Shown in pieces: positions 58,470-64,000 of a stretch of DNA of 64,000 nt (position 1 is the stretch's first letter; the number at the start of each line of letters is the position of its first letter). This DNA is from Actinoplanes sichuanensis (GTDB lineage: Bacteria > Actinomycetota > Actinomycetes > Mycobacteriales > Micromonosporaceae). The position numbers were made by a program, and so were the translations under genes. The stretch spans positions 372,001 to 436,000 of the forward strand of contig NZ_AP028461.1 in assembly GCF_033097365.1 (NCBI RefSeq), given 5' to 3'. Below the pieces are notes generated by a model, which ran no database searches, was not told the origin of the DNA, and saw only the letters and a program-made list of their open reading frames with translations.

Positions 58470-59704
58470 GCCTGGGGCGGGAATTCAACAGGCTGTGGCT
58501 CGGCCAGAGCGTCAGCAACATCGGCGACCGGATCAACCTGTTCGTCGTCCCGACGGTGATGATCCTGCTGCTCGACGCGTCGGCGTTCCAGGTCGGCCTG
58601 GTCGGGATGGCCCAGTACCTGGCGATCCCGCTGCTCAGCCTGGCCGCCGGGGTGCTCGTCGACCGATGGGATCTGCGGTGGACGCTGATCTGGTGCGACC
58701 TGATCCGGGCGCTGGCGATCGTCACGATCCCGGTCGCCTGGTGGCTGGACGTGCTGTCGGTGCCGTTGATCTTCGTGGTCGTCGCGCTGGCCAACGCGAC
58801 GGCGGTGTTCTTCAACATCGGCTACACCGCGACCATCGCGGCGATCGTGCCGGACTCCGGGCGCGTCCAGGCCTACGCGAACCTCGAAGGCAGCCGCAGC
58901 GTCTCCGAGGTGGTCGGCCCGGCGATCGCCAGTGGCCTCTACCGCCTGTTCGGCGTGTGGTCGCTGCTGGTCGACGCGATCACCTTCGTCTTCTCGGCGA
59001 TCACGATCAAGAGCATGCGGCGGTACGGACAACGCCGGCTCCACCACGAGCCGATGTGGTCACGGCTGGTCGCGGGGGTGCGGCTGAACTGGGACGACCC
59101 GGTCCTGCGGGGCACCATCCTGGGGACCACGCTGCTCAACTGCGGTGGCCCGATCTTCGTGACGGTCCTGCCCATCCTCGCCTATCGGGGGCTCGGGTTG
59201 TCCGTACCCCAGCTGGGTCTGGTCATGTCGGTGGCCGCCGTGGCGGCCGTCGCCGGGGCGCTGCTCGCCCAGCGGGTCAGCCGGTTGATCGGCCCGGCCC
59301 GGATGATGCCCTGGTCGGTCTTCCTGCACTGCCTGGTCGGCCTCGGTGTCCTGGCCGCGCCCGCCCTGAACAGCGCGGTCGTCCTCGGTGTCACGCTGAG
59401 CCTCTACGGCCTGTTCATGGTCTGGTACAACGTCTCCACCGCGGCCGTCCGGCAGGCCCGGGTGCGCGCCGCCGACCAGGCCGTCTCACACGCCGCGTTC
59501 CGGACCGTGACCTGGGGTGTCATCCCGTTCGCGGCGCTGCTCGGCGGTGTCCTCGTCGAGCAGCTGACCCCGGCCCACGGGGTGCTCGACGCGGCCCGGA
59601 TCACCATGGTCGGCGGAACCCTGATCGGGGTGCTGTTCGCGTGGATCCCGATCGCGCCGACCCAGGCCCGCCTGGACCGGGAACGAGCGGCGGTGCCCGC
59701 ATGA
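58466..59704 (+). CDS. MFS exporter
   Basis: A 412-residue transporter with about 12 membrane helices. The N-terminus REFNRLWLGQSVSNIGDRIN and the loop LVDRWDLRWTLIWCDLIRAL match the enterobactin-exporter-like (EntS) MFS_3 group, and YTATIAAIVPDSGRVQAYAN is its central loop. It overlaps both neighbours by four bases. Placed in the middle of the biosynthetic operon, it is the likely exit route for the product and a possible self-resistance factor. Confidence 0.9.
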   Translation: MSLGREFNRLWLGQSVSNIGDRINLFVVPTVMILLLDASAFQVGLVGMAQYLAIPLLSLAAGVLVDRWDLRWTLIWCDLIRALAIVTIPVAWWLDVLSVPLIFVVVALANATAVFFNIGYTATIAAIVPDSGRVQAYANLEGSRSVSEVVGPAIASGLYRLFGVWSLLVDAITFVFSAITIKSMRRYGQRRLHHEPMWSRLVAGVRLNWDDPVLRGTILGTTLLNCGGPIFVTVLPILAYRGLGLSVPQLGLVMSVAAVAAVAGALLAQRVSRLIGPARMMPWSVFLHCLVGLGVLAAPALNSAVVLGVTLSLYGLFMVWYNVSTAAVRQARVRAADQAVSHAAFRTVTWGVIPFAALLGGVLVEQLTPAHGVLDAARITMVGGTLIGVLFAWIPIAPTQARLDRERAAVPA

Positions 59705-61254
59705 GCGCCGCCCGAAATCAAAGCCGGCTCTCGGGGCTGTCCCGCGGGCGCGGGGACAGCTCCGGCGACCAGCCGAGGGTGGTGCTGATCACCGGCTGCT
59801 CCTCCGGCATCGGCCGGGAGACGGCGGTCCTCGCGGCGCGGGCCGGGTTCACCACGATCGCCACCGCACGTGATCCCGGCCGCCTGGCCGGCGAGCCCTT
59901 CGAGATACGCCGGATGGACGTCACCGACGAACAGTCGATCGCCGACTGCCTGGCCGGCGTGATCGCCGATCACGGGCGACTGGACGCGCTGGTCAACAAC
60001 GCCGGACTGGCCAACACGTTCACCAGCGTGGAGACCGCCGGGATGGCGCGGTTCCGGGCCGGGTTCGAGGTCAACCTGTTCGGTGTCGTGGCGGTGACCC
60101 GGGCCGCGCTGCCGCACCTGCGGGCCACCGGTGGGCGGGTCGTCACGGTCGGCAGCACCCGGGGGCTGATCGGGCAGCCGTTCAACGAGGGCTATTCGGC
60201 GGCCAAGTTCGCGGTCGAGGGGTTCATGGAGAGCCTCGCACCGATGGCCGCGGCCACCGGAGTCCGGGTGGTGCTGGTCGAGCCCGGGCCGGTCCTCGGC
60301 ACCGCGTTCGGCGCGAACTCGGGTGTCACCCGGGAGTCGCTGCTCGCCGAGGCCGGGCCCTACGCCGACGCGCTCACCGACTATCTCGCTTGGGTGGTGC
60401 GGTCCGGGCATCCGGGCGCGCAGAACGGTCGTGAGGTCGCCGAGGTGCTGCTGCGGGCACTCACCGAGGAGGCACCGCCGTTGCGGATCATGACCAGTGA
60501 CTGGGGTTCGCGGTATGCCGCGACCAAGCTGGCCGACCCGTCCGGGGAAGCGGTGCAATCCATGACCCGGTCCTGGCTCCAGCCACGTCACCTGGATCTG
60601 CACCGGTCTGCCGTGGAACGCGGCATCGAGCTGGTCGACGCGATCGACGACGAGCAGTGGAGACAGCCGACACCGTGCGCGGAGTGGACGGTGGCATCGC
60701 TCGTCGAGCACATGACCAGGGAGAACCGTGGATTCGCCGCCGCCGCCCGGGGTGACCGGACGTCGGCCGCCGACTGGCACACGCCGCTCGGGGCGGACCT
60801 GCGGGCCGAACACGCGGCGTCCGCGCGCGACGTGATCGACGCCTTCGCGGGTGCGGGCGCGCTGTCGCGCACCCTGTGGCTGCCGACGATCCGGGACGGG
60901 ATCACCCTGCCGGCGCGGACAGCGCTCGGGTTCCACCTGCTCGACGCGGTCGTGCACGGCTGGGACGTGGCCGCGGCGACCGGTCGGCCGTTCGGCGTCG
61001 ACGACGAGACCCTGGCCGCGGTTCGGGCGGTCGCCGAGAACGACGTCCCGGACGGTCCCCGGCGGTACCGCCCGCAGGCGACGTTCGCGCCCGCTCGTCC
61101 GGCGGCCGACGATGCGCCGGAAATGGACCGGCTATTGGCCTTCCTAGGCCGCGACCCCGAGTTCCGCGCCTCGGGCTCGCCCCGACCTTCTGGCTCGCCC
61201 AACCCCTCGGGTCGGTCCGATTTGTCGGACATATCAGCTGAGAAGGGAGTGTGA
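59701..61254 (+). CDS. SDR oxidoreductase fused to a TIGR03086/MDMPI-type domain
   Basis: A 517-residue two-domain protein. Residues 25-285 are a classical short-chain dehydrogenase: TGCSSGIG (31-38), VNNAG, active-site Ser152 and Y165-S-A-A-K169. Residues about 298-485 form a DinB-like mycothiol-maleylpyruvate isomerase domain: LDLHRSAVERGIELVDAID, PTPCAEWTVASLVEHM (H337) and FHLLDAVVHGWDVAAATGRP (H412, H419), with likely metal ligands. The end is Pro/Ser/Gly-rich. The parts usually occur as separate proteins. The SDR half may oxidise or reduce a pathway intermediate; the second half may bind metal and mycothiol. Start ATGA overlaps the MFS stop. Confidence 0.8.
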   Translation: MSAARNQSRLSGLSRGRGDSSGDQPRVVLITGCSSGIGRETAVLAARAGFTTIATARDPGRLAGEPFEIRRMDVTDEQSIADCLAGVIADHGRLDALVNNAGLANTFTSVETAGMARFRAGFEVNLFGVVAVTRAALPHLRATGGRVVTVGSTRGLIGQPFNEGYSAAKFAVEGFMESLAPMAAATGVRVVLVEPGPVLGTAFGANSGVTRESLLAEAGPYADALTDYLAWVVRSGHPGAQNGREVAEVLLRALTEEAPPLRIMTSDWGSRYAATKLADPSGEAVQSMTRSWLQPRHLDLHRSAVERGIELVDAIDDEQWRQPTPCAEWTVASLVEHMTRENRGFAAAARGDRTSAADWHTPLGADLRAEHAASARDVIDAFAGAGALSRTLWLPTIRDGITLPARTALGFHLLDAVVHGWDVAAATGRPFGVDDETLAAVRAVAENDVPDGPRRYRPQATFAPARPAADDAPEMDRLLAFLGRDPEFRASGSPRPSGSPNPSGRSDLSDISAEKGV

Positions 61255-62573
61255 TGGGCGCGTCCGCCGTACTCGCCGAGTTTCTGGCCGCGGCCCGGGA
61301 GCACGCCGGCCGGGTCGCGATCAGGGACAACGGGGTCGAGATCAGCTACGCCGAGCTTGCCGGGCGGGTGATCCGCTACGCGGCCCGGCCGGTCGGCGGC
61401 GGCGTCCACACCCGGCACGACGCCGACACGGTGGTCGCGCTGTTCGGGACGTGGGCGGCCGGCCGCACCTGGTGCCCGGTCGATCCCGGCTTCCCGGCCG
61501 GGCGGCAGGCGACGATGGCCCGGGTCGCCGCCGAGCACGACCACCCGTCGACGGCGTATCTGCTGTTCACGTCCGGGTCGACCGGGGAGCCGAAACCGGT
61601 TGCCACCTCACATCGGGCGATCGGGTCGACCGTACCGTCGCTGCGGGTTCTCTTTGATCTTTCGCCTGATGATCGGGTGCTCCAGTTCGCGTCGCTGAAC
61701 TGGGACACCTGCTTCGAGGAGATCCTTCCGGCGCTGACCGGTGGGGCGTGTCTGGTGTTCGAGGCCGACGCGCATTCCGGGTCGTTCCCGCGGTTTCTGC
61801 GGATGGTCGCGCGGGAGCGGATCAGCGTGCTCGATCTGCCCACCGCGTTCTGGCACGAACTCGTCGGGCACCTGCGGGAAAGCGGCTCGGAGCTGCCGGA
61901 CTGCGTGCGGCTGACGATCATCGGCGGGGAGGCGGCCGCACCGGCGAAGGTCGCGCTCTGGCCGGTGGTGGGCGGCCGGGCACGGCTGCTCAACACCTAC
62001 GGCTGCACCGAGACCACGCTGATCACGCATGCCGTCGAGCTGTATGGGACCGAGGATCCGGTGCCGATCGGGCGGCCGCTGCCGCACGTGATCGAACGGC
62101 TCGATGACGCGGAGCTCCTGATCGGTGGTCCGGCGCTGGCCGACGGCTACCCGGGACATCCATCGGTCACCGCGCAACGGTTCGTGACGATCGGCGGGGA
62201 GCGGTTCTTCCGTACCGGAGATCGGGTTCTCACCGCGACCGACGGAGTCCGCACGCATCACGGGCGGGTCGACCGGGAGATCAAGATCCGTGGCATCCGG
62301 GTCGACCCGGCCGAGGTGGAGGCCCATCTCACCGGCCATCCGGCGGTGCGGGCGGCGTTCGTCACCGGGGTCACAGTCGCCGGGCGCACCGCACTGACCG
62401 CCTTTGTCGTGGCCGGCCGAGGCGAAACCGACCTGCCCGCCCGGATCACCACCCACCTGCGCGGCCTGGTCCCCGCGCATCTGGTTCCCAGTCGTATCCG
62501 CGTGGTCGACGAGCTCGCCTACACCGCGAGCGGCAAGGTCGACCGGCGCCTGAGCGAGGAGATGCATCGATGA
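61254..62573 (+). CDS. Stand-alone compact NRPS adenylation domain
   Basis: A 439-residue amino-acid adenylation enzyme. Core motifs are present: A1 ISYAEL, A2-like GTWAAGRTWCPVD, A3 LLFTSGSTGEPKPV (about 103-116), A5 NTYGCTETT, A7 FRTGDRV, A8 GRVDREIKIRGIRVDPAEVE and A10 ASGKVDRRL with the catalytic Lys. D151 in NWDTCFEEI corresponds to the Asp that binds the alpha-amino group, so an alpha-amino acid is likely; an acidic residue follows in the pocket. The segment between A2 and A3 is far shorter than usual, placing the P-loop near residue 105 instead of about 190. ATG 61254 follows GGGAG and shares a base with the previous stop. It should load the carrier encoded next. Confidence 0.85.
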   Translation: MGASAVLAEFLAAAREHAGRVAIRDNGVEISYAELAGRVIRYAARPVGGGVHTRHDADTVVALFGTWAAGRTWCPVDPGFPAGRQATMARVAAEHDHPSTAYLLFTSGSTGEPKPVATSHRAIGSTVPSLRVLFDLSPDDRVLQFASLNWDTCFEEILPALTGGACLVFEADAHSGSFPRFLRMVARERISVLDLPTAFWHELVGHLRESGSELPDCVRLTIIGGEAAAPAKVALWPVVGGRARLLNTYGCTETTLITHAVELYGTEDPVPIGRPLPHVIERLDDAELLIGGPALADGYPGHPSVTAQRFVTIGGERFFRTGDRVLTATDGVRTHHGRVDREIKIRGIRVDPAEVEAHLTGHPAVRAAFVTGVTVAGRTALTAFVVAGRGETDLPARITTHLRGLVPAHLVPSRIRVVDELAYTASGKVDRRLSEEMHR

Positions 62574-62896
62574 ACGTCCACCAGGCGACCGCCCTGTTCC
62601 GGCGGGTGCTGGAGAACCCGGAGGTCACCGCCGAATCCGACTTCTTCGACGCGGGCGGCGACTCGCTGCTGGCCACCCGGGTGCTCAGCGCCGTCGCCCG
62701 CGACCACGGGGTCGAGCTGACCTTCGAGGACTTCCTGCTGGCCCCGACCCCGGCCACGCTGGCCGGCGCGGTTTCGGCCGGCGCCGTCTCCGGTGGTGCG
62801 GTTTCGGGCGGCGCGGTTCCGACCGGTGCCGTTTCCGGTGGCGCGGTTTCGGCCGGTGCGGTTTCGGACGGTGCCGTTTCCGGTGGTCCGCGATGA
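62570..62896 (+). CDS. Peptidyl carrier protein with pentapeptide-repeat tail
   Basis: A 108-residue carrier protein. The phosphopantetheine site is DFFDAGGDSLLATRVLS with Ser32. The carrier fold ends near residue 66. The remaining 40 residues are an imperfect pentapeptide array (SGGAV, SAGAV, PTGAV, SDGAV) encoded by 15-base repeats at about 62761-62890. It overlaps both neighbours by ATGA. It probably holds the amino acid activated by the adjacent A domain while the flavin oxidase or other enzymes act on it. The tail is unusual for a carrier and may be a flexible linker or docking region. Confidence 0.85.
   Translation: MNVHQATALFRRVLENPEVTAESDFFDAGGDSLLATRVLSAVARDHGVELTFEDFLLAPTPATLAGAVSAGAVSGGAVSGGAVPTGAVSGGAVSAGAVSDGAVSGGPR
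62761..62890 (+). repeat. 15-bp imperfect tandem repeat at the 3' end of the carrier gene
   Basis: About eight units of the type GGYGGYGCGGTTTCG (with changes at third codon positions and in the S/P/T codons) run to the stop codon and keep the frame. The units encode (S/A/T)(G/D)GAV(S/P). They suggest slippage expansion inside the gene. Confidence 0.75.
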
Positions 62897-64000
62897 GGGT
62901 GCTGGTGGTCGGTGCCGGGCTCGGCGGGCTGACCGCGGCCACCGACCTGGACGCCGCCGGGGTCGATGTGGTCGTGCTGGAGGCCCGGGACCGGGTCGGT
63001 GGCCGTACCCACGGCATCGAGGTGGCGTCCGGCACGTGGGCCGACGCGGGTGCCGCCTATCTCGGAGACCGGCACACCGAGCTGCACAAACTGATGGCCG
63101 GTCTGGGACTGTCGGCGACACCCACGGCGATGCGCGGTGGCAGCCGGTTCGCTCTCGGGCACGGGGAGAAGACGCGGGCCGGACGGTTCCCGCCGCTCAA
63201 CGCGGTCGCCCTGGGCGAGATGTTCGATCGGCTCTACGACCTGGTCGACGCGGTGCGCCCGGACGCGCCCTGGCTCACCCCGGACGCCGCCGCACTCGAC
63301 TCCACCACCGCCGCCGCTTGGGCGGCCGCGAACCTGCGCCACCCGGACGCCCGGCTGTTCTTCCCGTTGTTCCTCGGCGAGATGATGGCCGCCGATCCGG
63401 CCGCGATCTCGGTGCTGCACATGGCCCTCTACCTGCGTGCGGGCGGCGGCATCCGATACCTCAACGCGTTCGACGGCGGCGCCCAGCAGGACCGGGTGCT
63501 CGGCGGCGCGCATCAGGTGGCCGAGCGGCTCGCCGGACAGCTCGGTGACCGGGTGTGGCTCGGACATCCGGTCCACGCCGTCGAGCAGGACGGCGGCGGG
63601 GTGTCCGTGCGGTCCGGCGATCGGTGCCTGACCGGCGACGCCGTGATCGTGGCGGTGCCTCCGCTGTTGGCCCAGGCCATCGACTTCCGGCCCGGACTGC
63701 CGGCGCCCCGGGCCACCGCCGCGACCGGGCGGGGCTGCGCGGTGAAGGTGCAACTCGTCTACCCGCGGGCCGCCTGGCACGAGCAGGGTCTGTCCGGCTG
63801 GTCGGTGAGCGCCACCGGCCCGTTGCTGTCGACCGTGGACGACTCACCGCCGGGTGGCGCCGGGGTGCTGACCGGGTTCGTGACCGGCGCCGAGGCGTAC
63901 CGCTTCGCCGGACTGGACCCGGTCGCCCGGGAAGCCGAGGTGCTGTCCCAGGTCGGCGAGCTGTTCCCGCGGCTCGGCCGGCCGGTCGCGGTGCACATCA
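62893..64000 (+). CDS. Flavin amine oxidase, partial at the right edge
   Basis: The first 369 residues of an FAD-dependent oxidase. The start RVLVVGAGLGGLTAATDLDA holds the GxGxxG FAD loop, and VVVLEARDRVGGRTHG is the second dinucleotide motif of the monoamine oxidase family. GGAHQVAERLAGQLGDRVWL and AVIVAVPPLLAQAIDF are further family features. It should oxidise an amine or amino acid to an imine, making H2O2. Its start overlaps the carrier gene, so a carrier-bound aminoacyl substrate is possible. The C-terminal FAD site lies outside the window. Confidence 0.85.
   Translation, partial: MRVLVVGAGLGGLTAATDLDAAGVDVVVLEARDRVGGRTHGIEVASGTWADAGAAYLGDRHTELHKLMAGLGLSATPTAMRGGSRFALGHGEKTRAGRFPPLNAVALGEMFDRLYDLVDAVRPDAPWLTPDAAALDSTTAAAWAAANLRHPDARLFFPLFLGEMMAADPAAISVLHMALYLRAGGGIRYLNAFDGGAQQDRVLGGAHQVAERLAGQLGDRVWLGHPVHAVEQDGGGVSVRSGDRCLTGDAVIVAVPPLLAQAIDFRPGLPAPRATAATGRGCAVKVQLVYPRAAWHEQGLSGWSVSATGPLLSTVDDSPPGGAGVLTGFVTGAEAYRFAGLDPVAREAEVLSQVGELFPRLGRPVAVHI

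Noticed and set aside
58495..59700. Starting the SDR fusion protein far upstream in the same frame
   Set aside because: That part is antimotif sequence read out of frame from the MFS gene; ATG 59701 gives the normal four-base overlap.
1..64000. Search for tRNA, rRNA, insertion sequences, attachment sites and phage genes
   Set aside because: No cloverleaf, transposase, integrase or flanking terminal repeats could be recognised by eye; a dedicated scan (tRNAscan-SE, ISfinder) would be decisive.

Overview
The DNA is very GC-rich (about 70 percent by eye), with GC-ending codons, many four-base start/stop overlaps, GTG starts, leaderless promoters, SARP and TetR regulators and mycothiol-type metal-binding domains. 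This points to a chromosome segment of a filamentous actinobacterium. Gene styles fit Micromonosporaceae (Actinoplanes-like), but I see no rRNA or tRNA gene that would settle it, and no insertion sequence, prophage or CRISPR array.

Layout. 0-8.9 kb: the end of a phosphoribosyltransferase gene, a TetR-controlled ABC exporter, a lipoprotein/micro-membrane-peptide/DUF6766 operon, an MCP-PilZ receptor-like protein, an SRPBCC protein beside a decayed ArsR gene, a universal stress protein, and a TetR/F420-reductase-like/quinone-oxidoreductase-like redox group. 9-17 kb: a HIRAN-domain protein followed by a 2051-residue DUF4011-type SF1 helicase-nuclease, a candidate DNA-processing or defence pair. 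17-20.8 kb: a secreted phytase-like esterase, a membrane protein and an orphan PstS. 20.9-30.1 kb: an L-arabinose locus (araD, LacI regulator, YtfQRT/YjfF-type furanose importer, araA; no araB in view). 30.2-35 kb: a ZIP transporter, a repeat-filled spacer, a secreted LamG-like protein, a DivIVA-like coiled-coil protein and a YtcJ-type amidohydrolase. 35-37.4 kb: a pseudo-helicase with degenerate Walker motifs coupled to a winged-helix protein. 37.4-40.5 kb: a TetR regulator and an MMPL exporter. 40.7-49.8 kb: a galactan-use locus (GH35 beta-galactosidase, three-gene importer, LacI regulator, two GH53 endo-galactanases) with twin operators in its divergent promoter region. 49.9-51.2 kb: a hypothetical protein and a hotdog thioesterase.

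51.2-64 kb: an apparently uncharacterised biosynthetic cluster that runs off the right edge. A SARP/NB-ARC regulator is followed by three ATP-grasp ligases, a PaaK-like adenylate-forming enzyme, an MFS exporter, an SDR fused to a mycothiol-isomerase-type domain, a compact stand-alone adenylation domain, a carrier protein and a flavin amine oxidase. The divergent promoter region inside it carries GGATCCG-type heptamers as two pairs, each with 11-bp phasing, the geometry expected of a SARP binding site. I regard this cluster and the two helicase-related modules as the most novel parts of the window.
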